Shown: one piece after another, positions 1-4,379 of the stretch
Numbering within the stretch: position 1 is the stretch's first letter
Layout of the letters: each line of letters begins with the position of its first letter
Origin: WYZ-LMO8 sp964586135
GTDB taxonomy: Archaea > Thermoproteota > Methanomethylicia > Nezhaarchaeales > WYZ-LMO8
Direction of reading: 5' to 3'
DNA: 5,791 bases
NCBI GenBank assembly: GCA_964586135.1
Contig: CAZPGS010000058.1
Location: forward strand, 1 to 5,791
Program-made: the position numbers and the translations under genes
Notes under the pieces: model-generated
The model's database searches: none
What the model saw: the letters and a program-made list of their open reading frames with translations, nothing else
Told to the model about the DNA's origin: nothing

Positions 1-154
1 CAAAGCTCGGTGAGCCAGTAACGTATTCGACGATTGCGTCCTTAAACAAGTACACGAAGGCGTTAATCGTGGTGAAAACGATCAGCTAAGTAAGTTCTTG
101 GCCTTGATTAACGACATGAGAAGCACCAAATTCGTTACTAACCCGCGCTCTTAG
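1..154. other. Left-edge coding-like segment, frame and strand unresolved
   Basis: Three readings compete here and I cannot choose between them. On the plus strand, one frame is open from the window edge to a TAA at 87-89, ending in TKALIVVKTIS. A second plus frame is open from 14 to a TAG at 152-154 and contains LSKFLALINDMRSTKFVTNP. On the minus strand, an ATG at 117-115 sits 6 bases after a GGTG and begins MSLIKAKNLLS before a TGA; the neighbouring minus frame then reads hydrophobic IVFTTINAFVYLFKDAIVEY to the window edge. The minus reading would be the frame-broken start of a membrane protein running out of the window; the plus readings would be the 3' end of a gene entering it. None resembles a family I recognise. 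Confidence 0.25.
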
Positions 155-184
155 CTCGCTCCATCTAAAATATCTTTCTGAGGT

Positions 185-221
185 ACTTATTTAAAAGAGA
201 AAAAGAGAAAGAGAAGAGGAA
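185..221 (+). promoter_or_regulatory. TATA-like box followed by a polypurine run
   Basis: ACTTATTTAAAAG (185-197) resembles an archaeal TATA box and runs straight into 29 consecutive purines (193-221). No good start codon with an open frame follows within a normal leader length, so if it is a promoter its product is unknown. Read on the other strand, the tract is pyrimidine-rich with several T runs and could instead act as an archaeal oligo-T terminator for a minus-strand transcript. The rest of 155-334 shows nothing else I can support. Confidence 0.22.
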
Positions 222-334
222 CAATACCCAAACGGGCGGTACTTCCTTTCCCACATCTCTAGCCTTCGCATTAAGCCCCACTAAAAATCAATCAGGGGGC
301 GAAGATATCAATGTGGTAAAGCCTCGCGCCTTCA

Positions 335-620
335 ATGGACGTCTCAAGTAATTTTTCTTTGGTCTGGCAAACCCTGCGTGGAGAAGACTATCGTCAAGGC
401 AGTCACAATTTACTTTATAGTAGTGCTTCTCTTGATGTTGCTTCTCCCTTGGTCTCTAATGTTCTTGTAGCCCTCTTAGTAATCTTCACGTTGATAGCGT
501 GGTGTTCGTGACCACGGCTGGGCTAGAGGTAGTCTGCGTTGGGGGGTCGGCGCCAGGACGAGGCGTTGGCAGAGGCAGCGCTACGCCCATGCTCATCACT
601 GGCGCGTTACCAGTATGATA
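335..620 (+). pseudogene. Possible frame-broken small membrane protein
   Basis: No single long frame exists, but coding-like pieces follow one another. A GTG at 378 begins VEKTIVKAVTIYFIVVLLLM and continues LLLPWSLMFL to a TAG at 468-470; this is a strongly hydrophobic helix after a short basic N-terminus. The adjacent frame, open from an ATG at 335 to a TGA at 509-511 (58 codons), ends in VLVALLVIFTLIAWCS, another hydrophobic stretch. The third frame reads VFVTTAGLEVVCVGGSAP and onwards to a TGA at 618-620. Joining them needs two frame changes, as in a decayed or mis-sequenced membrane protein gene. No clear ribosome binding site precedes the GTG. The minus strand is also partly open here (frame containing WYHTGNAPVMSMGVALPLP, then a Thr/Ser/Pro-rich end), so even the strand is uncertain. 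Function is unknown. Confidence 0.22.
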
Positions 621-677
621 CCATTCGACTCGATGGTCTTTTGCCTACCTCCTTGAAGTCATTGGTCTAATAGCTAG

Positions 678-697
678 AGCTTTAAGTGTTTAAAGCT
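678..697 (-). terminator. Hairpin at the 3' end of the MBL hydrolase gene
   Basis: AGCTTTAA (678-685) and TTAAAGCT (690-697) form a perfect 8-bp stem around a 4-base loop (GTGT). The stem overlaps the stop codon of the hydrolase gene (690-692 on the plus strand). Position and geometry suggest a role at the transcript 3' end, such as termination or protection. The stem is AT-rich and no T-run follows on the minus strand, so classical termination is not proven. Confidence 0.3.
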
Positions 698-1535
698 TCT
701 TCGCGGAGTTGAAAATGCCTTGGGTAGAATTCTTGAAGTTAGCTATGGCTAGAGAGGCTTTATGGTATCTTCTATATAGGGCTTTCACGTCCTCGTCTCT
801 CTTCACGAGTCTCTCGACGAACTCGACGAGGTCGCGACAAGACTTGGCGATTTCATACCATTCCTTTATTTTTTCCTCTGCCTTCTCTACGACTTCTTTG
901 TCAGCTAAGCCGAAATGCGTAAGTGCTACCGACTCTATCTTGAGCTTCTTTAACCTTTCGAGTGTATTCAAGGCCTTTTCGTAATCGAAGGGTGGCGGAG
1001 TTGAGGGGATCACGTATCCATCAAAGCTTACTCCCACGGCATCCGATGGGAAGAGCACCTTTGCATCCTTTAAATAATAAGCTAACATGTGGGAGGCGTG
1101 CCCAGGCGCGTGGAGGACTATCAGTTCATCTCCGCCTAGGTCAAGCCTCTGACAGTCTTCGGCGACCACTATCATGTCTTCCTCTATACCTCTAGGCTTG
1201 CCGAGGACCTCTGCTAAATCCCCTAGCATGGCTTTTGCGGCTTCCCAGAGCCTCTCCGGGTTGGCTATGTGCTTGGCTCCTCTTGGGTGGGCTATGATTC
1301 TCGCAGAGAAGAATTTGGCCAGCTCAGCGGCTCCACCCGCATGATCTAAGTGAACGTGGGTAGGGGCTATTATCGTAGGCCTAACCTTCAATTTTTCTAG
1401 CTCTCCTATGAGATAGTTCACTCCGTTCCGAGGCCCAGGGTCTATCACGGTGGGCCTTTCATAGAGCAAGACGTAGCAAGCTACGTAGTTGGGCTCGTAG
1501 TATTTGAAGGCGTCAATCATGTGTATCTTGCTCAT
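690..1535 (-). CDS. MBL-fold metallo-hydrolase (glyoxalase II-like)
   Basis: This encodes a 281-residue soluble metallo-beta-lactamase-fold hydrolase, probably cytoplasmic because no signal peptide or membrane helix is visible. The complete set of seven ligands for a two-metal centre is present: H60-x-H62-x-D64-H65 in THVHLDHAGG, H146 in APGH, D165 in FPSDAVG and H207 in ALTHFG. The early VIDPGP segment (30-35) is the usual second-strand motif. Family members with this layout hydrolyse thioesters, lactones or related small substrates; the substrate cannot be read from sequence. After H207 there is a helical, charged tail of about 70 residues, as in archaeal members with C-terminal helices, which often shape the active-site mouth. 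The ATG at 1535 is preceded by GAGG eight bases upstream and by a TATAAA box (1585-1580), supporting this start. Upstream lies a 552-bp spacer before the glycohydrolase gene on the same strand, so it is probably transcribed alone. Family certain, substrate unknown. Confidence 0.95.
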   Translation of the reverse strand: MSKIHMIDAFKYYEPNYVACYVLLYERPTVIDPGPRNGVNYLIGELEKLKVRPTIIAPTHVHLDHAGGAAELAKFFSARIIAHPRGAKHIANPERLWEAAKAMLGDLAEVLGKPRGIEEDMIVVAEDCQRLDLGGDELIVLHAPGHASHMLAYYLKDAKVLFPSDAVGVSFDGYVIPSTPPPFDYEKALNTLERLKKLKIESVALTHFGLADKEVVEKAEEKIKEWYEIAKSCRDLVEFVERLVKRDEDVKALYRRYHKASLAIANFKNSTQGIFNSAKKL

Positions 1536-1543
1536 TTTTGGTT

Positions 1544-1547
1544 CCTC
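1544..1547 (-). promoter_or_regulatory. Ribosome binding site of MBL hydrolase
   Basis: GAGG on the minus strand lies eight bases before the ATG at 1535. It is a modest Shine-Dalgarno match but well placed, and supports the chosen start over the internal Met-6. Confidence 0.45.
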
Positions 1548-1571
1548 GACATTGCTTAGAAGTTTTTCAAG

Positions 1572-1591
1572 TATATGCCTTTATATGCCTT
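1572..1591 (-). promoter_or_regulatory. MBL hydrolase promoter within a 10-bp tandem repeat
   Basis: On the minus strand the 10-mer AAGGCATATA occurs twice in immediate succession. The junction creates a canonical TATAAA (1585-1580). A start site about 25 bases downstream (near 1557) would give a leader of about 20 bases that contains the GAGG. The second copy supplies another TATA-like element ten bases, about one helical turn, closer to the gene. The promoter call is inferred from position and consensus; the repeat itself is exact. Confidence 0.6.
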
Positions 1592-1598
1592 GCTGAAA

Positions 1599-1626
1599 GG
1601 CCCTGCCAACTTACAGACGCAGGGCC
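1599..1626. repeat. GC-rich inverted repeat (8-bp stem, 12-base loop)
   Basis: GGCCCTGC (1599-1606) and GCAGGGCC (1619-1626) are perfect reverse complements around a 12-base loop. It lies just upstream of the hydrolase promoter. Possible roles are an operator-like dyad or a hairpin of a small RNA; there is no T-run after it on either strand. It also falls inside weak ORFs on both strands (plus 1538-1786, 82 codons; minus 1719-1567, 50 codons), neither of which has a convincing ribosome binding site or recognisable family. Confidence 0.4.
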
Positions 1627-1749
1627 GTTTAAAGGCTTCTTAAAAGCGGTCCCGTCGACGTGCGTAGTGGCGTTGCTCGCGTCATTGCTTAATGTCACTA
1701 TGCAGGTTAACAGAACCATCAAACTGAGCCCTGACGCGAGGGCCCGAGC

Positions 1750-1757
1750 TTTAAATA
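1750..1757 (+). promoter_or_regulatory. TATA box ahead of the broken gene at 1823
   Basis: TTTAAATA is a strong match to an archaeal TATA box. A start site near 1780 would give a leader of about 40 bases before the ATG at 1823. It is the best plus-strand promoter candidate in the 1536-2087 spacer, which otherwise holds only the repeats and the remnant described in neighbouring entries. Confidence 0.3.
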
Positions 1758-1780
1758 CGTCTTACAAAAAGGCTCTTCGT

Positions 1781-2093
1781 CCTTGAAGCTTTTACCATCA
1801 GTCCAAATAGCTCCACGATTTGATGTGGAACTACTATTTTGTGGCTGAGGACGGCACTTAAAGGTGGCGAGAGTTATAAGTCATTGCCGGGATTCGACGA
1901 GGGCCACCCCTTCTACCTGGCTCACTGTTAAAGGCAAAGTTTGCAAGCTCTGCTTTTAGTATGCCGAGATAGAAATCAGTTTAAGAGAACTCCTTTGATG
2001 AGGATCAATAATTAGGTCTTCCGTTATCAGATTGCTTCCTAAAGGAAAAGTAAGAGAAGCTATTGAGAGGGTTGCAATGCGAAAGCTTCAAGG
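1781..2093. repeat. 12-bp inverted repeat bracketing the spacer remnant
   Basis: CCTTGAAGCTTT (1781-1792) and AAAGCTTCAAGG (2082-2093) are exact reverse complements about 290 bases apart. They flank the frame-broken segment at 1823-1998, and the right copy covers the stop codon of the glycohydrolase gene. Terminal repeats of a small mobile element are conceivable, but I see no target-site duplication. About one 12-bp match of this kind is expected by chance in a window of this size. Confidence 0.2.
1823..1998 (+). pseudogene. Frame-broken small protein with a CxxC motif
   Basis: Three coding-like pieces occur in order in different frames. An ATG at 1823 starts MWNYYFVAEDG and reaches TAA at 1859-1861. 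The next frame from about 1854 reads ALKGGESYKSLPGFDEGHPF and then YLAHC to TAA at 1929-1931. The third, from about 1930, reads KGKVCKLCF, meets a TAG at 1957-1959, and continues YAEIEISLRELL to TGA at 1996-1998. Joined, they would give a protein of roughly 55-60 residues with an HC and a CxxC, conceivably a zinc site. Two frame changes plus one in-frame stop imply a dead gene, or sequence errors in a live one. A TATA box at 1750-1757 fits the plus orientation. I do not recognise the family. Confidence 0.4.
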
Positions 2094-3011
2094 GGCTTTG
2101 AGCGATATTCTTAGGTCGCACAACTTCTTGGCCAGCTCCTTGATGTACTCTGCTTTTTCAAGCTTTTTAACCCACACCTGAGGTAGCCCCTCCTCGCCAT
2201 GATAGGCCCCACCAATCGCTCCAGCCATAGCGGCTATGGTGTCAGAGTCTCCTCCAAGACTCACCGCATAGAGTACGGACTTTACGTAGCTGTCGTAATT
2301 CTTGGCGAAACAATATATGGCCGTGGGAACAGAGTTTGGGGCTTCGACGCCATTGCCTAACTCTCTTACCACGACCTTTCTATCGCTCTCGTCGAGCAGC
2401 TCGATGGCCTTCTTGAGCTTGCCTCGATAGACGTCGCTTCTAGAGAAGCTTGCCACTTCTTCGAGGTAATCTCTGGGGCTAAAGGGTCCTCTGGTTCTTA
2501 GAGCTAGGGCTATTGCGTAAGCCTGTAGGGCCGCCCCCTCCATGCCCAATTCGTGGGCGTGGGTAATAGCAGCAGACTTGTATGCTATCTCCCTTAGCTC
2601 TTCGACGTCATCGTAGTAGAGTAACGCTATAGGCGTGGTCCTTGTGGCCCCACCATTGCCTAATGAGCCCAAGCCGCCATAGAGCCTCTTAGCAGCTTCG
2701 AACCACGGGACCCCAGACAATATCATCCTGAAGACCTTAGGCGGACCGGGCCCATAGCCCCTCCACGGCTCTCTCTGCCAGTTGCGTAGGAGTGTCCAAG
2801 CCATGTGCTCTCCATTGAAGCCCCTACACTCGATAAGCGACTCAGCGACGCCGATCATCATGTGAGTGTCATCGGTCCACCTACCGACGAACTCCACGCC
2901 CACCAACGCGATGTCATCTGTGGAGCACCCCTCGTACTTATAGCCTAAAGCATCGCCTAAAGCGCAACCTAACATGCACCCCACAAATTTGGACTCCATG
3001 ACCTTGCCCAT
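2088..3011 (-). CDS. ADP-ribosylglycohydrolase (DraG/ARH family)
   Basis: The product is a soluble hydrolase of the ADP-ribosylglycohydrolase fold. This family uses two Mg ions to remove ADP-ribose from proteins (for example from arginine, as DraG does) or to cleave related ADP-ribose compounds. Motifs, numbered from the start used here (307 residues): GDALG near 19-23, the metal-binding TDDT at 46-49, GNGGATR at 118-124, THAH at 150-153 and the second metal-binding GGDSDT at 253-258. All key acidic ligands are present, so it should be active. The longest frame starts at an ATG at 3059, but I prefer the ATG at 3011: it follows GGTGA by 7 bases, and family proteins usually begin only a few residues before the FxGxxLGxALGDALG segment. 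A further ATG at 2999 is possible. It is transcribed divergently from the PAP2 gene. No ADP-ribosyltransferase partner is in the window, so the target is unknown. Confidence 0.94.
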   Translation of the reverse strand: MGKVMESKFVGCMLGCALGDALGYKYEGCSTDDIALVGVEFVGRWTDDTHMMIGVAESLIECRGFNGEHMAWTLLRNWQREPWRGYGPGPPKVFRMILSGVPWFEAAKRLYGGLGSLGNGGATRTTPIALLYYDDVEELREIAYKSAAITHAHELGMEGAALQAYAIALALRTRGPFSPRDYLEEVASFSRSDVYRGKLKKAIELLDESDRKVVVRELGNGVEAPNSVPTAIYCFAKNYDSYVKSVLYAVSLGGDSDTIAAMAGAIGGAYHGEEGLPQVWVKKLEKAEYIKELAKKLCDLRISLKAP

Positions 3012-3018
3012 CTTAGGC

Positions 3019-3023
3019 TCACC
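3019..3023 (-). promoter_or_regulatory. GGTGA ribosome binding site setting the glycohydrolase start
   Basis: GGTGA on the minus strand, 7 bases before the ATG at 3011, is the typical crenarchaeal Shine-Dalgarno sequence. The alternative ATG at 3059 has no such signal, so this site decides the start. Confidence 0.65.
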
Positions 3024-3043
3024 TCGATTTACGCACTCAACGC

Positions 3044-3055
3044 GAAAAGCTTTTC
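3044..3055. repeat. 12-bp palindrome in the glycohydrolase leader/promoter
   Basis: GAAAAGCTTTTC is a perfect 12-bp palindrome about 33-44 bases upstream of the preferred glycohydrolase start, which is where a promoter or operator would sit. It is not a good TATA box. If translation began at 3059 it would be coding (Arg-Lys-Ala-Phe). A regulatory role is only inferred. Confidence 0.3.
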
Positions 3056-3128
3056 TCATGAGGCTTGAGCAGTCGAAGGACCTTGACTAGAGAGCAACCT
3101 GCAACTTTAGCTCGCCAGCCGGGCCGCG

Positions 3129-3142
3129 AGAAACACTTAAAA
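3129..3142 (+). promoter_or_regulatory. PAP2 phosphatase promoter
   Basis: A purine-rich BRE-like GAAAC (3130-3134) is followed by CTTAAAA (3136-3142). A start site about 25 bases downstream, near 3165, leaves a 15-base leader before the TTG at 3181. Within that leader GTGAT (3171-3175) lies 5 bases before the start codon and can serve as the ribosome binding site. Confidence 0.55.
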
Positions 3143-3180
3143 TGCCTTTGTTACCTTCTCTCGCTATGTAGTGATCAGAC

Positions 3181-3894
3181 TTGGGCCTTTCCAAAATAGC
3201 TACGACTAGCGTGCTATTGCTCCTGGCGGCACTGCTGATAGTCTCTTTGATGACTAACGACGTCGACTTGTGGATGATGTGGAGCAGGCTTGGAGATGAA
3301 GAGTTCTATACAGTCGTGACGACCGTGCTATACTATCTCTTGCCCCAGCTTCAACAAGGCCTTACGTCAGTGACGGCCTTGCTACTCTTTGGGTCGCTTA
3401 ACATGGCGCTGAAGTACACTCTTAACTTATCGAGGCCGCCTAACCCCCTTATAGACGTCTCGAGGCCAAGCTTTCCAAGCGGACACACGCAGATATCGTC
3501 GTCTTTCTGGTCGAGCTTCTCACTCATGGTGGGGGACTTGACCATCATAATTATATCGCTGATAATAATCACAGGGATCTCCTTGAGCCGGATTTCTCTG
3601 AGGGCACATTATGCAGTCGACGTGGTAGTTGGTGCCCTTATAGGATGTGCGGTAGGTTGCGCGTCTTACTTAGCCTTAAAGTACCACTCTAAGAAGGGAT
3701 CCCTCGTCGGCTATCACATAAACATAGGAGTTGCCGTGGTGCTGTCGGCCTATAACGTGATGGTGCTTGGGGCCGAGCTCGACTCTTCGACGGTCCTCTT
3801 AGGACTAGGCCTAGCGGCTTTAACCGCCTTGCCCGTCTTAAAGTTTGTGGAGGGGGTCAAACCCCTATCCTTACGAAAGTGCTTGCCTGCGTGA
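3181..3894 (+). CDS. PAP2-family membrane phosphatase
   Basis: This is an integral membrane phosphatase of the PAP2 (phosphatidic acid phosphatase type 2) superfamily, which removes phosphate from lipid phosphates or polyprenyl diphosphates at the membrane face. The three-part signature is complete: K78-x6-R85-P86, P99-S100-G101-H102, and S136-R137-x5-H143 with D147 following. H102 and H143 are the expected catalytic histidines. About six hydrophobic segments are visible, near residues 8-25, 45-58, 62-80, 118-135, 146-166 and 183-222, the last probably holding two helices. The TTG at 3181 is the first start after an in-frame stop at 3172 and has a nearby GTGAT and an upstream TATA box. The C-terminus is odd: the frame ends at LRKCLPA, while an overlapping frame continues with further membrane helices, so the protein may be truncated (see next entry). 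In archaea such enzymes may recycle the isoprenoid lipid carrier, but the substrate is not shown by sequence. Confidence 0.93.
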   Translation: MGLSKIATTSVLLLLAALLIVSLMTNDVDLWMMWSRLGDEEFYTVVTTVLYYLLPQLQQGLTSVTALLLFGSLNMALKYTLNLSRPPNPLIDVSRPSFPSGHTQISSSFWSSFSLMVGDLTIIIISLIIITGISLSRISLRAHYAVDVVVGALIGCAVGCASYLALKYHSKKGSLVGYHINIGVAVVLSAYNVMVLGAELDSSTVLLGLGLAALTALPVLKFVEGVKPLSLRKCLPA

Positions 3895-3947
3895 TCTCTA
3901 TAACATTGCTGTTGGGGTCTCACACCATGACGAGGGGTTGTGCCCCT
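3851..3947 (+). repeat. Two hairpins with the same AGGGG/CCCCT stem
   Basis: AGGGG (3851-3855) pairs with CCCCT (3862-3866) across a 6-base loop. AGGGG (3933-3937) pairs with CCCCT (3943-3947) across a 5-base loop. They lie on either side of the PAP2 stop and the frame change described next. Stems are only 5 bp, so significance is uncertain. Confidence 0.25.
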
Positions 3948-4097
3948 TATATTAGATTCACGTGCTTCTACGTAGTCGGTTTATGCATATTTTCGATGGC
4001 TTTGGCTTTCCAAGCTCTTTTTAAGAGATTGGGGGCAAGCCATAGACATGGGTTATGTTCAAGGCGTCTTAAAAGGCTTGGCATTAAATGTCCCTAA
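3879..4097 (+). CDS. Small membrane ORF, or frameshifted C-terminus of PAP2 protein
   Basis: This 72-codon frame overlaps the last 16 bases of the PAP2 gene. It begins at a GTG and reads LACVISITLLLG, then TRGCAPYIRFTCFYVVGLC and IFSMALAFQALFKRL, that is two likely membrane helices followed by a basic tail. There is no visible ribosome binding site at the GTG. Joining it to the PAP2 frame near 3876-3880 gives a smooth LSLR-KVLACVISITLLL transition, so it may be the natural end of the phosphatase separated by a one-base indel. The last 25 or so residues after FKRL look less coding-like and overlap the ORF at 4048. Alternatives are a translationally coupled small membrane protein or a chance frame. 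Confidence 0.35.
   Translation: MLACVISITLLLGSHTMTRGCAPYIRFTCFYVVGLCIFSMALAFQALFKRLGASHRHGLCSRRLKRLGIKCP
4018..4025 (+). promoter_or_regulatory. TATA-like box for a leaderless small ORF
   Basis: TTTTTAAG is centred about 26 bases before the ATG at 4048, the spacing expected when transcription starts at or next to the initiation codon. It sits inside a short dyad, CTCTT-TTT-AAGAG (4015-4027). Confidence 0.35.
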
Positions 4098-4182
4098 AGG
4101 GCAAGTTGGTACGCTTAAGCGTGTAAGGACGATATCTCCCTTGACAACAAGAGGTGTGAAAGTCGTTTCAGAGGAGCAGTAG
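4048..4182 (+). CDS. Hypothetical small basic protein (44 aa)
   Basis: An ATG opens a 44-residue frame beginning MGYVQGVLKGLALNVPKGQV, continuing GTLKRVRTISPLTTRGVKVV and ending SEEQ, then two consecutive TAG codons. It is basic, has no membrane helix and no recognised motif. A TATA-like box 26 bases upstream suggests a leaderless transcript. It overlaps the end of the 3879-4097 frame. The same frame is open for about 27 codons upstream, so it could also be the tail of a decayed longer gene. I do not recognise a family. Confidence 0.35.
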   Translation: MGYVQGVLKGLALNVPKGQVGTLKRVRTISPLTTRGVKVVSEEQ

Positions 4183-4284
4183 TAGCGCTAATTAGCGTGG
4201 CCAGGCTCATAATCGCTCAGCTTATTTGGCCACCTCACCGACTTACAGGCTGAACTCAGAGCTGGCGAAATAGTCTTGCTCTAC

Positions 4285-4306
4285 CTCTTCACTTTAAAGT
4301 GAAGAG
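4285..4306. promoter_or_regulatory. Perfect 22-bp palindrome upstream of the dehydrogenase
   Basis: CTCTTCACTTT (4285-4295) is followed directly by its exact reverse complement (4296-4306), with no loop. This is the form expected of an operator bound by a dimeric regulator, not of an RNA hairpin. Its centre, TTTAAA, could also serve as the TATA box; a start near 4320 would give a leader of about 60 bases before the TTG at 4380. A regulator bound there would block TBP, implying repression. No regulator gene is in the window. The surrounding 4183-4379 holds no gene I can support. Confidence 0.55.
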
Positions 4307-4367
4307 CGGGGTTCCATCAAAAAGGATCCAGGGATAGATTAGTAAGCGAAGCCTAGATTTCATTCAT

Positions 4368-4373
4368 GGTGGG
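4368..4373 (+). promoter_or_regulatory. Ribosome binding site of the dehydrogenase
   Basis: GGTGGG lies 6 bases before the TTG at 4380. It supports the TTG start, because the ATG at 4366 is in another frame and meets a stop after five codons. Confidence 0.6.
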
Positions 4374-4379
4374 ACGAGC

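Noticed and set aside
590..600. Minus-strand GTGATGA resembling a C box
   Set aside because: A good C box, but no D' or D box (CTGA) within about 60 bases downstream on that strand.
709..1195. Plus-strand ORFs at 709-984 and 962-1195
   Set aside because: They are antisense to the hydrolase gene, whose full set of catalytic motifs makes the minus strand the coding one.
1538..1786. Plus-strand 82-codon ORF in the spacer
   Set aside because: No ribosome binding site, it starts across the hydrolase promoter, no recognisable motif, and a competing open frame exists on the minus strand. Not called as a gene.
1886..1900. GGGATTCGACGAG resembling a tRNA T-loop
   Set aside because: No acceptor stem, anticodon arm or D-arm can be built around it.
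1991..2040. Possible C/D box small RNA (TTGATGA at about 1995)
   Set aside because: The C box has a mismatch in its first position and no CTGA D box follows at the right distance.
1781..2093. Small transposon-like element bounded by 12-bp inverted repeats
   Set aside because: No target-site duplication, no transposase remnant recognised, and one such repeat is expected by chance; listed only as a low-confidence repeat.
3351..3572. Minus-strand ORF inside the PAP2 gene
   Set aside because: Shadow of the PAP2 coding frame, which carries the full catalytic signature.
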